Positions 17,667-26,819 of a DNA stretch of 64,000 nt are shown here, one piece after another. Location: assembly GCA_003446015.1 (NCBI GenBank), contig DMBU01000092.1, positions 13,167 through 77,166 of the forward strand. The letters run 5' to 3'. Source of the DNA: Bacteroidales bacterium (lineage in GTDB: Bacteria > Bacteroidota > Bacteroidia > Bacteroidales > UBA12077). The first letter of the stretch is position 1, and each line of letters opens with the position of its first letter. The notes beneath the pieces were generated by a model, which did not search any database, had not been told where the DNA came from, and saw nothing but the letters and a program-made list of their open reading frames with translations. A program made the translations under genes and the position numbers.

Positions 17667-19949
17667 ATGAGGTTAAAAATTGTTGTTGTTTTGTTAGTTT
17701 GCTTATCGTCAATAAACGGACTATTAGCACAAGAGCCCGATACCTTAAGAACACCTAAAATAGGATTAGTATTAAGTGGTGGTGCAGCAAAGGGTATTGC
17801 ACATGTTGGGGTTATAAAAGTTTTGGAAAAAATTGGAATTACACCCGATTATATAACCGGAACTAGTATGGGTGCAATAGTTGGCTCCTTATATGCGCTT
17901 GGTTATACAGCCAACGAAATTTCAGAAATTAATAAAAATGCTGATTGGGAAAAATTATTATCTGATCGTATACCTTTAAATGAGGTAGTTTTTGAAGAAA
18001 AATATGAATATAAAAGATATTTGTTTGGACTACCTATTCGAAATTATGAATTCAAGTTACCATCCGGAGTTATCGAAGGGCAGCAGTTGGAAAAATTTCT
18101 TGCTTCAGCAATGTGGCCTTTGCCTGAACTGGATAGCTATGATAGTTTGCCCATACCATTTCGTTGTATGGGTGTAGATTTAATTAGTGGTAAAACCATT
18201 GAGTTTGATTCAGGTAATTTAGCCGAAAGTGTAAGAGCCAGCATGTCAATTCCAAGTATTTTTGCTCCGGAGAGTATTGATACCATGCTATTGGTTGATG
18301 GTGGAATGATACGAAATTTTCCGGTTGAAGAAGTAAAGAGGATGGGCGCAGATATTGTGATTGGTGTTTATGTAGGTTTTAATGAAAAAGTTACTAAAGA
18401 AGATTTATTTTCATTATCAGATGTATTATCCAGAGCAACTGTTTTTTATGGTATTTTTGACTCAAGAACTCAAATGGAAATTACTGATATTCTTATTCAG
18501 CCCGATTTACATGGATTGGGGGCAAGTGATTTTACAAAAAATAAACAGATTGAATTGTATGGAGAGATTGCAGCACTGGAAATTCAAAAGAGCTTATATC
18601 AACTGGCTGATAGTTTAAATCTGAAATATACTCCCATAAAGAAGTTTGATCAACCTGAGGAAATCTTCATTAAAGAAATAAAAGTAATTAACGAAAGACC
18701 CTTTGTTGCTGACAAATTTATAATTAACCGTTCTGAAATAAAAGCGGGAACTTATGTTCGTAAAACAGACTTGTTGAATGCAGTAGATAAAATTTTTGGT
18801 ACACAATATTTTAAAAAGGTGACATATAAGCTCGAAGAATTGAATGATGGGACATATAGATTATATTTTAAGGTAAAAGAGAGTACCCGCGCATTTTTAA
18901 ATTTTGCTGCTCATTACGATAATCAATTTGGGCCGGGAATAATAACAAATCTAACATTACGAAACTACTTAACAACCGAATCCCGGGCTATCGTTTCACT
19001 AAATATTGCTGAGAATCCCGGTGCAAGAATTGATATCAATAAATACCTGGGTAAGAATCAACGTTTCATGATGAATTATTTTTTTAACTGGAATCAGAAT
19101 GAAAATAAGTTGTTTGAAAATACGGTTGATATTGGATCTTATCGTTTTAGTTACCTGAATGCCGGGTTGGGAGGAAAATATTCTATTGCCATAAATCAAC
19201 AGATTGGTATTTTAGGCTTTTACGAGCTCAATAAAATTTTTCCGAATGACAATCTCCGAAATTATTACCAGGTAGAATCGTTTAAAAGCTATGGATATAA
19301 AGGATACTCCTATAAGTTGTTTTATAATTTAAATAATACCGACGATAATTTTTTTCCTACAAAAGGCTTTAAACTTGATTTATGCTATAAATATAATTAT
19401 GAACCCCAAATTGCTTATGATATCAACTTTTATGATAGGGCGACATTAAGTAATATTACTTTTTTTGATGATCAGTTTAGTGATTTTTATTCGGCAAACT
19501 TTAATTTGGATTTATATACCAATTTTTATGGTAAACTTATTTTAAATCTGGGAGCTTCTGCAGGAATAACTTCAGACGAATCAGCAATCCTAAGCAATTA
19601 CTCAATTGGAGGACACAGCGACGGGAATAGGGGTGTTAATTATGTGCCATTTGCCGGAATGAATATTTCAGAGGCAATTGTCCCTAATTATAGTTTATTA
19701 AAGGCAGGAATTGATTTGGAGATTCTACCAAGAATTTATTTATCGGCTCGCGCAAATATTGGATTTTTTACACAGTCAAAAGATGAAATTATCGATTACA
19801 TCAAATATAGCCCTCTAAAGTCATACCTTAAAGGATTTTGTGCCGGTATTCGTGCAAATACAGTAATTGGTCCGATAAGTATTATGTATGCTGATAACGA
19901 TTTTGATGGTCTGATACGCTGGTATGTTAGTGTGGGTTATCCATTTTAA
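17667..19949 (+). CDS. patatin-like phospholipase fused to an outer-membrane barrel
   Basis: A 760-residue exported protein of the PlpD-like class. After a signal peptide (about 1-21), the patatin domain shows the oxyanion loop GGAAKGIAHVGV, the nucleophile S67 in GTSMG and the catalytic D211 in VDGGM. A POTRA-like linker follows (about 330-410) and then a BamA/Omp85-like barrel ending in GYPF with a terminal aromatic residue. It probably hydrolyses lipid acyl esters at the outer membrane; substrate and whether the lipase is released are unknown. Both catalytic residues are intact. Confidence 0.92.
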   Translation: MRLKIVVVLLVCLSSINGLLAQEPDTLRTPKIGLVLSGGAAKGIAHVGVIKVLEKIGITPDYITGTSMGAIVGSLYALGYTANEISEINKNADWEKLLSDRIPLNEVVFEEKYEYKRYLFGLPIRNYEFKLPSGVIEGQQLEKFLASAMWPLPELDSYDSLPIPFRCMGVDLISGKTIEFDSGNLAESVRASMSIPSIFAPESIDTMLLVDGGMIRNFPVEEVKRMGADIVIGVYVGFNEKVTKEDLFSLSDVLSRATVFYGIFDSRTQMEITDILIQPDLHGLGASDFTKNKQIELYGEIAALEIQKSLYQLADSLNLKYTPIKKFDQPEEIFIKEIKVINERPFVADKFIINRSEIKAGTYVRKTDLLNAVDKIFGTQYFKKVTYKLEELNDGTYRLYFKVKESTRAFLNFAAHYDNQFGPGIITNLTLRNYLTTESRAIVSLNIAENPGARIDINKYLGKNQRFMMNYFFNWNQNENKLFENTVDIGSYRFSYLNAGLGGKYSIAINQQIGILGFYELNKIFPNDNLRNYYQVESFKSYGYKGYSYKLFYNLNNTDDNFFPTKGFKLDLCYKYNYEPQIAYDINFYDRATLSNITFFDDQFSDFYSANFNLDLYTNFYGKLILNLGASAGITSDESAILSNYSIGGHSDGNRGVNYVPFAGMNISEAIVPNYSLLKAGIDLEILPRIYLSARANIGFFTQSKDEIIDYIKYSPLKSYLKGFCAGIRANTVIGPISIMYADNDFDGLIRWYVSVGYPF

Positions 19950-20138
19950 TAGATAACTGTTTGAAATCGAACACTCTTGTCTCAAAAGTGAACACTAAAA
20001 TGCTATGTTTTTAATTCTTTGTATATTCTATTTGGTTGGAAAATAGTTGTTTGAAAATGATGGCATTAAAGTTGTGTAAAACGGATTGTTTTTATACTCA
20101 AACAAAAATCAAAACTTATAATTAAAGCCCTGGTAAAT

Positions 20139-21860
20139 ATGATGAAAATTAATTTGAAATTAACAGTAACAGTTTTCTGTTTACTGGTATCTGTTTTTAC
20201 ATTAAATGCACAAGCAGATAATGAAATTTCTATTGGAAACGTTTCTAAAGGAGAGATCGACTTCGCAGGATTTAAATTAAATAAGGATGCCGCAATACAT
20301 ATAGGGGGAACTGGAGCTTCTTTCGAAAGTAGAGGAAATAAATTGGCATTTTATGGCTGGATAATAGATAGTGAATCAAGAGAACTGGTTTGGAGTTTAT
20401 TAGATGCATACGAAAAAGAATACTTTCATGGTGATGGTGAATTTGACTTTAAAACAGATATAGAATTAAAAAAAGGTTCTTATGAAATTTATTTTACTGG
20501 AATGTACGATAATTCTTTTTATAAATATCAAGTGAATGATTTTGCCGATCTGGTTCAGGAAGTAGTCAGGGTAATTGCGGATGATGATGACCTGTATTAT
20601 AAAAACGAAAATTATAAAATGACTGTAAGTTGTAAAGAAGGGTTTACTTCAAATAGTGGAAGAGAATATATTGATAAAATGGTAAATAAAGCTATTGTTT
20701 CTTTTGTACGAACTGGTGATGACGAAATAGAAACTAAAAATTTTGCTCTTACAAGTGAAACTAAACTTTACATATATTGCGAAGGAGAAAGGGAAGGTCT
20801 TGAATTTTATGATTTTGCATGGATCTATGATTTAAAAACACATGAAAAAGTTTGGCCAAATAACTTAACAGATTACAATCGGGCAGGAGGTGGAAGAAAA
20901 AACTTTATTGCTTTTCAAGAGCTAATACTACCGGCTGGCGAATATCAGGTAAATTACGTTACTGATGGTTCTCATTCGTATGATCGATGGAATGTTATGC
21001 CTCCAAACGATCCTCAGATGTGGGGAATAACAGTTTGGTGTGATAATGTAGATAAAAAAAATGTTTCTGAAAATACCAGGGAGCATCTTCCGGTAGTAGA
21101 TTTAACAAAAGTTCGTGATGATGATTTTGTTTCTAAAGGTTTTGAATTAACAAAAGACGTGGATTTAAGAGTTATTTGTTTAGGCGAAATAGCAGATTAT
21201 GAACCTAATGATTATGGTTGGATTATTAATGCAAAAACCAGAGAAACTATCTGGAAATTTTCAAAAGCAAAGTCGGAATATGCAGGTGGTGGGAAAAAGA
21301 ATAGAATTGTAAATGAAGTTATTTCATTAGAAAAAGGAAAATACATTGCTTATTTCGCTTCTGACGGATCTCATTCATACAGAGACTGGAATACAGCTCC
21401 TCCTCAGGATCAAAAAATGTGGGGACTAAGTTTATGGACAGTAAAAGATGATGATAAGTCAAGCATTAAATTATTTAACGAAGAAGAACTAATTGATGAA
21501 AACGTAATTGTTGAAATTACCAGAGTTAGAGACAATGAACGAAAATACGAGGATTTTGTAATTAACAAAGAATCGAAAGTTAGAATATATGCTTTAGGCG
21601 AAGGCGATGATGGAGAAATGCACGACACGGGTTGGTTAAAAAATATGGATACAGGTAAAATTGTTTGGGAAATGACATATAGAACTTCTGAACATGCCGG
21701 TGGAGCTAATAAGAATAGAATGTATAATAATTATATTGTGCTTCCAAAAGGAAACTACAGACTCTATTACGAAACTGATGGTTCTCATTCATATATGGAT
21801 TGGAATGCCGATCCACCTTTAGATCAAATGAATTATGGTATAAAAATTTTGAAGGAGTAA
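20139..21860 (+). CDS. secreted protein with four repeats, unknown function
   Basis: A 573-residue protein with a signal peptide (about 1-25) and four repeats of about 110-120 residues. Repeats 2-4 share the pattern of a W-I/L-x(2) motif, then EYAGGGKKN-like glycine clusters, a GKY(x)5-YxxDGSHSYxDWN stretch and PPxDxxxWGI. The first repeat (about residues 25-135) is diverged: it keeps the tryptophan-containing start but lacks DGSHSY. Each unit looks like a beta-sandwich, as in carbohydrate- or lipid-facing surface domains, but I do not recognise the family. No enzyme motif is seen. It stands alone before a terminator. Confidence 0.75.
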   Translation: MMKINLKLTVTVFCLLVSVFTLNAQADNEISIGNVSKGEIDFAGFKLNKDAAIHIGGTGASFESRGNKLAFYGWIIDSESRELVWSLLDAYEKEYFHGDGEFDFKTDIELKKGSYEIYFTGMYDNSFYKYQVNDFADLVQEVVRVIADDDDLYYKNENYKMTVSCKEGFTSNSGREYIDKMVNKAIVSFVRTGDDEIETKNFALTSETKLYIYCEGEREGLEFYDFAWIYDLKTHEKVWPNNLTDYNRAGGGRKNFIAFQELILPAGEYQVNYVTDGSHSYDRWNVMPPNDPQMWGITVWCDNVDKKNVSENTREHLPVVDLTKVRDDDFVSKGFELTKDVDLRVICLGEIADYEPNDYGWIINAKTRETIWKFSKAKSEYAGGGKKNRIVNEVISLEKGKYIAYFASDGSHSYRDWNTAPPQDQKMWGLSLWTVKDDDKSSIKLFNEEELIDENVIVEITRVRDNERKYEDFVINKESKVRIYALGEGDDGEMHDTGWLKNMDTGKIVWEMTYRTSEHAGGANKNRMYNNYIVLPKGNYRLYYETDGSHSYMDWNADPPLDQMNYGIKILKE

Positions 21861-21883
21861 GTAAAAAACTGAAATTATTAACT

Positions 21884-21915
21884 AAGGGACTGTTCAAAAA
21901 ACTTGGCAGTCCCTT
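21884..21915. terminator. hairpin terminator between convergent genes
   Basis: AAGGGACTG (21884-21892) pairs perfectly with CAGTCCCTT (21907-21915), followed by T-rich sequence. It closes the repeat-protein gene and, on the other strand, the operon of the sensory hydrogenase. Confidence 0.8.
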
Positions 21916-21931
21916 CTTTAATTTTTACCAC

Positions 21932-22723
21932 TTATATCAATCTTTTAACTAAAGGATACAAAAACAGAATCCATAAAGCCGATAATGTATAAGAAAGTAT
22001 TGTTCCAAAAATAATTCCGAACAAAGGGTAAGTAAAATATACAGCGATAATATAAACCACTGTATTTGATAAAGACAAAACCAGAATTTTCCCGGTAGCC
22101 TGAGCAAATTGTTTACCTTGATTCATTGTCAATATGATCATGGTTGATAATAACATGGCAGGAAAAGTTGAAAAAATTCCCGTAAAATAAGGATTGCTGT
22201 ATTTCGAGATGATCACTATACTTGCAACTATACTTCCCGAAAAAAATATTCTTGAAATAAATTGCAAAAATGAATACTTTCTCTTTGTATGATTTATTGT
22301 TTGGGTTTTTAAAACTTTTTCCAGGAATAAAATAGAAATAAAAATAATTGTAATACAGATAATTACATTTATATAAAGTCTATCCAAACTTAAAGTTGAC
22401 GATATAAACGCTAACAGAAACCAGAAAAAAAGAGATATACTTATTGCCAGAGCTAAGTTAAATCTCAATAAAACAATAAATACAACAAGAAATATTGTGC
22501 ATATTGAAATACCTAAAGGTATTGAAACAATTGCATTCGTTACATACGATACATCATTAACGAGAGCAATAAAAATTAAGCTCACTAAAATATTGGAAGG
22601 CAGATTTGAAATTAAACCTCCCACTTTGCTGCCTAGTTTTTCTGCTAATAAGGTCGATAAAGCTATCCATGTTCCAGCTATAAGAAACGAGCTAATTACT
22701 TTTATAATGAATATCTGATCCAC
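21932..22723 (-). CDS. polytopic membrane protein, GlpM/DUF3147-like
   Basis: A 263-residue, very hydrophobic protein with eight or nine predicted membrane helices. The segment GSKVGGLISNLPSNILVSLI resembles the small GlpM/DUF3147 membrane family, perhaps in duplicated form. It begins with GTG at 22723, only 6 bp after the stop of the SpoIIE phosphatase gene, so it is the last gene of the sensory-hydrogenase operon. Its role there is unknown; it could be the membrane target or anchor of the signalling output. Family link is tentative, membrane topology is clear. Confidence 0.65.
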   Translation of the reverse strand: MDQIFIIKVISSFLIAGTWIALSTLLAEKLGSKVGGLISNLPSNILVSLIFIALVNDVSYVTNAIVSIPLGISICTIFLVVFIVLLRFNLALAISISLFFWFLLAFISSTLSLDRLYINVIICITIIFISILFLEKVLKTQTINHTKRKYSFLQFISRIFFSGSIVASIVIISKYSNPYFTGIFSTFPAMLLSTMIILTMNQGKQFAQATGKILVLSLSNTVVYIIAVYFTYPLFGIIFGTILSYTLSALWILFLYPLVKRLI

Positions 22724-22729
22724 GTATAA

Positions 22730-23914
22730 TTAAATAAATTTCATACTTACTTCTTTCAGAAATTTACTCTCCAGTATTTCGGCAATTCGTCTAACAACTG
22801 TTCTTCGGATTTCTAATTCAACAGGCAAGTTTGGATCCTGATGAGCAATATTAATTCTGGTTCCAATCACAAACTGAATTTCATCACTTTCTTTTAATAA
22901 TTTAACAATCTGATCGGCTGGCCCTTTACCCAGCAAGTAATTGTTATTATATACTTTCAATATTTCAGACACTTTACTTAATGTTAAGATCCCTTCTGTT
23001 ACCAGATCAATACCCGGCATAAATGCAATGGGAGGAAGGTCTGTGTCATGAAACTCAAAACTATCTTCTATTTGAAGATCCAACTCACGTGAGATAATGT
23101 CGGCTGTAGTTGCTCCACACAATATTTTTTTTCCATCGAAATTTCTTACAACATCAGCAAGTTTTTTATCTCTTTCTTCTTCGTATGGAGGTCCGGTACA
23201 TATCAACAATTTGCGTGGATCACGAAAATAAATGGCCGCACAACTGGCATCATCTTTGGCCATATATCCATCATTCTGATAAGCCATATTAACAACTTTC
23301 CCGGCTAATTTATTAGCCGAAATTTGTGGGTCGTTATTTATTAATCTCGTAGTGAAATTTTCAAGGTTTTCGTGTCCCCAACCAAAAGCATATTTTTCGC
23401 TGCCCAGCCCCGATTGGGTAATTCCATCGCTGCAAAATATGATACGATCTTCTTTTTGGGCATAGAAAGTGCAATTTTTTAAAACTTTTCCTGCATTCTT
23501 TTCGCTATCTAAGATAACACATTGCCAACCGGGGTTAAAAATCTGCTTGTCTCTGATAATAAAAGTTTCGGGGTTATCGTATTCAAGAATAGTTGTTTTA
23601 CCATCAGCTTCAATGTCAATAATAGTGAACGTTGAATAACTAATATGTCTTATACTGCAGACCGGTAAAGTATTCATAATAATCTCGGCAATACGATTAA
23701 CATCTTTATGTTCTTTGGTAAAATTAAGTGCCATTGTTGAAGTTAGTATTGCCAGCATATTTGCTTTAACTCCATGACCCATACCATCTGAGAGGACAAC
23801 AATTGTGCGTTCTTCAGATTTTATTCGTTCCGAAAGAAAAACATCACCACAGATTCTTTCTCCTTCATGATTTTTCTGTATGCAATCGATCTCTATATAA
23901 AATTTATGACCCAT
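22730..23914 (-). CDS. SpoIIE/PP2C-type phosphatase linked to the sensory hydrogenase
   Basis: A 394-residue protein whose first ~230 residues form a PP2C-like serine phosphatase of the SpoIIE/RsbU class: metal-binding LSDGMGHGVKAN near residue 42, FCSDGITQSG in the middle and KDDASCAAIYF near 220. The remaining ~160 residues form a distinct domain (starting LLICTGPPYEEE) with no recognised fold. The start codon overlaps the stop of the upstream sensory hydrogenase by one base (TAATG), which implies translational coupling and a joint function. Phosphatases beside non-catalytic group C [FeFe] hydrogenases are a known arrangement; a role in H2-responsive dephosphorylation of a protein partner is inferred. 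Confidence 0.88.
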   Translation of the reverse strand: MGHKFYIEIDCIQKNHEGERICGDVFLSERIKSEERTIVVLSDGMGHGVKANMLAILTSTMALNFTKEHKDVNRIAEIIMNTLPVCSIRHISYSTFTIIDIEADGKTTILEYDNPETFIIRDKQIFNPGWQCVILDSEKNAGKVLKNCTFYAQKEDRIIFCSDGITQSGLGSEKYAFGWGHENLENFTTRLINNDPQISANKLAGKVVNMAYQNDGYMAKDDASCAAIYFRDPRKLLICTGPPYEEERDKKLADVVRNFDGKKILCGATTADIISRELDLQIEDSFEFHDTDLPPIAFMPGIDLVTEGILTLSKVSEILKVYNNNYLLGKGPADQIVKLLKESDEIQFVIGTRINIAHQDPNLPVELEIRRTVVRRIAEILESKFLKEVSMKFI

Positions 23915-25776
23915 TAATCTGCTTTCTTATTCAGTTTATAAAGTTCAATAATTGAATTTAACATTTGCTCTGTTTCTGAAGCTCCTTCCCCTAAAAGGAA
24001 TCCTATTTTCTGAACCATTGCCAGATTATTGTCAATTACATCAGTTACTCTTTTTAAAACCTCTTCTTTGCGAACTTCGGGCGAATACATATCTCTGAAT
24101 ACAGCTCCCACAATTTTATTTTTTCTTATGGTAAAAACAGAGAGGTTAAGCAAACTTTCTGCAATGTGAATATCTCTGTTTAAAATATTCTCTCCGGTTG
24201 AAAATACATGGGTAAATAAATTATAGATATTGAATGGGAGTAAGGTTTTTAGATCGGCACCAATTAATCCCGGAATTACTTCATCAATAGTTTTTGCTTC
24301 TTCGCCCAGAATCTCAATAAAACTTTTATTTGAATGTACAATTTTTAGATTTTTATCAATAATAACAACCCCGGATGGAAGCTTTTGTAACATACTTCCT
24401 ATAGTATCAGAGGCTTCCTTGGCTGTCTCTTTTTCTTTTTGTGCTATTTTCTCAGATTCTTCTAATGCTTTTTGAGTTTGTGCCAGTTTTTCGTTGGTTG
24501 ATTTTAAAGCTTTAATGTAGTCATGCCTGTTTCGTAACGAAAAGGTTAAACACATATCTACTTTAGCTAATCCTTTAGCCACAGCAATGGCAAAATCACG
24601 ACAGGTATTATATCCACAGGCATTACATCCCATATCTGTGTTTTTACCTTCCTTCCCTATAGCTTTTAATATTTCATTTATTTTTTCTTCTGATGGAGTT
24701 TCTATTCTTTGATTGTCATTTTTAAATGTTCTTGAGAAATCTAAATCCCAGTATTTGTCAACTTCTTTTTGCCAATTTGATTTATCAAAATTCTTTAATC
24801 TTTTATTAGCATAGTCTGTAACTCTTGTTCGACGATTGAATTTCTCACCACCCCTTGTAGTTCCGGGTCCCATTAAACATCCTTCGCAATAATATAAATT
24901 GAAATGTTTTTTAATGGTTTCAATTTCTTTATGGAATTGCTTGGTTGCATTAAGCATATTCATTTTTCCTTCAGCCGTTATTACATTACCAGTCAAAAGA
25001 TCTTCGCTAATATCTGCTGCTTGTAATAATCCGTTGGCAATAGGGAATAACGATCCTTTATATCCAATAGGAGTATCGAATTCCGAAAATTCAAGCTTGC
25101 TTTCCGTAATTTTAAATTCATGAAACAATTCTCTTAATTCCTGAAAAGTAAGAACCGAATCTATCTTTCCGTCAGTGTTAAATAAGTTTGCTTCATCTTT
25201 ACTGTCAATACAAGGTCCTAAGTAAATAACTTTAACCTTTTGACCATAAAGCTTTCGAACTATTTTTGCGGTAGCAATCATGGGAGAAACTAAAGGAGCA
25301 AGGTTGTCCAATAACTCAGGTTGGAATTTTTCAATATAGGATACAACAGCAGGGCAAGTCGTTGAAATGTAATATTTACCTTTAAAATTATTGAAAAGTT
25401 CAGCATACTTTAAAGCTATTATATCAGCCCCAAATGATACTTCGTTTACATAATCGAAACCAAGTTGTTTTATCATCTGAACGAATTTTCTGTAATCCGT
25501 AATATCGTGGAACTCTCCTGATATACTTGGTGCTACAATGGCAATTTTTGTTTCGGTTGATTTAAGGATATCTTTTGTTTCTGATTTAGAATCACGGTAT
25601 ACAATAGCATCCTCAGGACAAACAGAGGTACAGCTTCCACAACCAATACACCTTTCAGGTATTATGCGAGCATAATCTCTGTTTGCTTTTACTTCTATTG
25701 CATTAACAGGGCATACTCTAACACAAGAGTAGTTTAAGTTGCATTTATCTTTTAATATTTCAACAATAGGTTTCAT
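23914..25776 (-). CDS. hydS: sensory [FeFe] hydrogenase with PAS domain (HydS-like, group C)
   Basis: A 620-residue protein. Residues 1-60 form a ferredoxin whose first site has only three cysteines (C12, C18, C22; the usual second ligand is Asn), the other being C43-C53. The H-cluster domain (about 75-365) has altered motifs: TTCPAV (proton-relay cysteine replaced by T140, ligand C141), GPC (C189) and CEGCLMGPG (C297, C300). A four-cysteine Fe-S domain follows (C384, C387, C392, C409), then a coiled coil (about 425-460) and a PAS domain (about 460-565). These are hallmarks of hydrogen-sensing rather than catalytic members. I use the ATG at 25776 instead of the TTG two codons upstream. It is coupled to a PP2C phosphatase gene. 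Confidence 0.9.
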   Translation of the reverse strand: MKPIVEILKDKCNLNYSCVRVCPVNAIEVKANRDYARIIPERCIGCGSCTSVCPEDAIVYRDSKSETKDILKSTETKIAIVAPSISGEFHDITDYRKFVQMIKQLGFDYVNEVSFGADIIALKYAELFNNFKGKYYISTTCPAVVSYIEKFQPELLDNLAPLVSPMIATAKIVRKLYGQKVKVIYLGPCIDSKDEANLFNTDGKIDSVLTFQELRELFHEFKITESKLEFSEFDTPIGYKGSLFPIANGLLQAADISEDLLTGNVITAEGKMNMLNATKQFHKEIETIKKHFNLYYCEGCLMGPGTTRGGEKFNRRTRVTDYANKRLKNFDKSNWQKEVDKYWDLDFSRTFKNDNQRIETPSEEKINEILKAIGKEGKNTDMGCNACGYNTCRDFAIAVAKGLAKVDMCLTFSLRNRHDYIKALKSTNEKLAQTQKALEESEKIAQKEKETAKEASDTIGSMLQKLPSGVVIIDKNLKIVHSNKSFIEILGEEAKTIDEVIPGLIGADLKTLLPFNIYNLFTHVFSTGENILNRDIHIAESLLNLSVFTIRKNKIVGAVFRDMYSPEVRKEEVLKRVTDVIDNNLAMVQKIGFLLGEGASETEQMLNSIIELYKLNKKAD

Positions 25777-25810
25777 AAGCAAAAGAATTACTAAATCAAT
25801 TAAATTAAGA

Positions 25811-26056
25811 TTAGTCTTTCGTAAAAATCTTATCCAACAAGTAATTTACGTTTTCAGGAGTTATGTTTTGATATTCTTTTCCATCTATTTTTAGTATGGG
25901 TCCATTCTCACAATTCCCATTACAATGATTTCCATGAAAAAATACCAGGTCTTCAAGTTGATGTTCTTTCAAGTAATTTTTTATTAATTGAACAGTTTGC
26001 TTATTCCCTCTTGAAAAACAAGAACTGCCTAAACATATAACTATTTCCTTTTTCAT
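25811..26056 (-). CDS. small thioredoxin-like [2Fe-2S] ferredoxin (NuoE-like)
   Basis: An 81-residue protein with the thioredoxin-like ferredoxin cluster pattern: CLGSSC near the start and NHCNGNCENGP in the second half. It resembles the C-terminal domain of NuoE/HydC alone. First gene of the minus-strand operon with the sensory hydrogenase (28-35 bp downstream) and the phosphatase. It could deliver electrons to or from the sensor H-cluster, which is an inference from context. Confidence 0.85.
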   Translation of the reverse strand: MKKEIVICLGSSCFSRGNKQTVQLIKNYLKEHQLEDLVFFHGNHCNGNCENGPILKIDGKEYQNITPENVNYLLDKIFTKD

Positions 26057-26077
26057 TATTTATCTTAAAAATAGAAG

Positions 26078-26085
26078 CAAAAATA
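26078..26085 (-). promoter_or_regulatory. -7 promoter box of the sensory hydrogenase operon
   Basis: Read on the minus strand this is TATTTTTG, matching TAnnTTTG, 22 bp before the ATG at 26056. No Rex-like palindrome is seen next to it, in contrast with the divergent hydrogenase operon. Confidence 0.5.
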
Positions 26086-26265
26086 AATCTCTTCAATATG
26101 TTTGAATAATGTGATGCAAGATAGCTAATTTAATCTATTTTGCTGTAATTCTAGTTCATATGTTGTATAATATAAAATCAATTAATTGGAAATGAAGAGC
26201 ACAGAAATGATTGTAAATTCCAATAAATCAAAGGATAATACCTGCTTGCTTTTCTTACTTTTTAC

Positions 26266-26299
26266 TGTTAATAAAATAACATTGTTTAAAAAATAACAA
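26266..26299 (+). promoter_or_regulatory. paired Rex-like operators upstream of hydrogenase operon 2
   Basis: TGTTAATAAAATAACA at 26266-26281 and TTGTTTAAAAAATAACAA at 26282-26299 are tandem palindromes with centres 17 bp apart, the same spacing as at 6100-6132. They cover the expected -33 region of the promoter whose -7 box is at 26309. Binding of Rex, encoded seven genes downstream in the same operon, is inferred. Confidence 0.75.
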
Positions 26300-26308
26300 T
26301 AAATTGAT

Positions 26309-26316
26309 TATATTTG
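26309..26316 (+). promoter_or_regulatory. -7 promoter box of hydrogenase operon 2
   Basis: TATATTTG fits TAnnTTTG and lies 18-19 bp after the centre of the downstream palindrome, matching the layout of hydrogenase operon 1. It also shows that an open frame beginning at 26304 cannot be the true gene start. Confidence 0.65.
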
Positions 26317-26354
26317 TAAAGTATTGCAGTTCTGTTAACTTAATATTGCGATTT

Positions 26355-26816
26355 ATGTCAAATTTGGATAAAATACTGGAAAAGTATCCATTTGTACAAA
26401 GAGATAACCTGATTCCTATTTTGCAAGATATACAAGACGAATTTGGGTACCTATCTGAAGAAGCGATTATAAAAGTTGGAAAATACCTTAGTTTGCCAAC
26501 AGCAAAAATTTTCGGTTTAGCTAGTTTTTATCATCATTTTCGATTTAATATCACTGGAAAATATCATATTAAAATATGTAATGGTTCTTCCTGTCATGTT
26601 AATTCTAATATGTTAATTATTAAGGAAATAAAAAAGAGACTTGGAATTAGAGGCGAAGAGGTGACCAAAGATGGTTTATTTAGTATGGAAGAAACCAATT
26701 GCATTGCTGCATGTGGTGAAGGGCCTGTAATGGCTATAAACGAAAGATATTTTACACATCTAAGTATAGAAAAGGTGGCTGAGATTATTGATTCTTATAA
26801 AAGTCTGGAAGAATAA
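26355..26816 (+). CDS. hydC: hydrogenase gamma subunit 2 (NuoE-like)
   Basis: A 153-residue thioredoxin-like [2Fe-2S] protein with ligands in CNGSSCHVNS and NCIAACGEGP. The ATG at 26355 lies downstream of the promoter box and gives the usual HydC N-terminus; the frame is open up to a TTG at 26304, inside the promoter, which I reject. First gene of the second hydrogenase operon, whose order (C-B-A) differs from operon 1 (B-A-C). It stops 3 bp before hydB2. Confidence 0.92.
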   Translation: MSNLDKILEKYPFVQRDNLIPILQDIQDEFGYLSEEAIIKVGKYLSLPTAKIFGLASFYHHFRFNITGKYHIKICNGSSCHVNSNMLIIKEIKKRLGIRGEEVTKDGLFSMEETNCIAACGEGPVMAINERYFTHLSIEKVAEIIDSYKSLEE

Positions 26817-26819
26817 GTT

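Noticed and set aside
26304..26354. Extended start of hydC2 at TTG 26304
   Set aside because: This part overlaps the -7 promoter box TATATTTG (26309-26316); the ATG at 26355 gives the normal protein.
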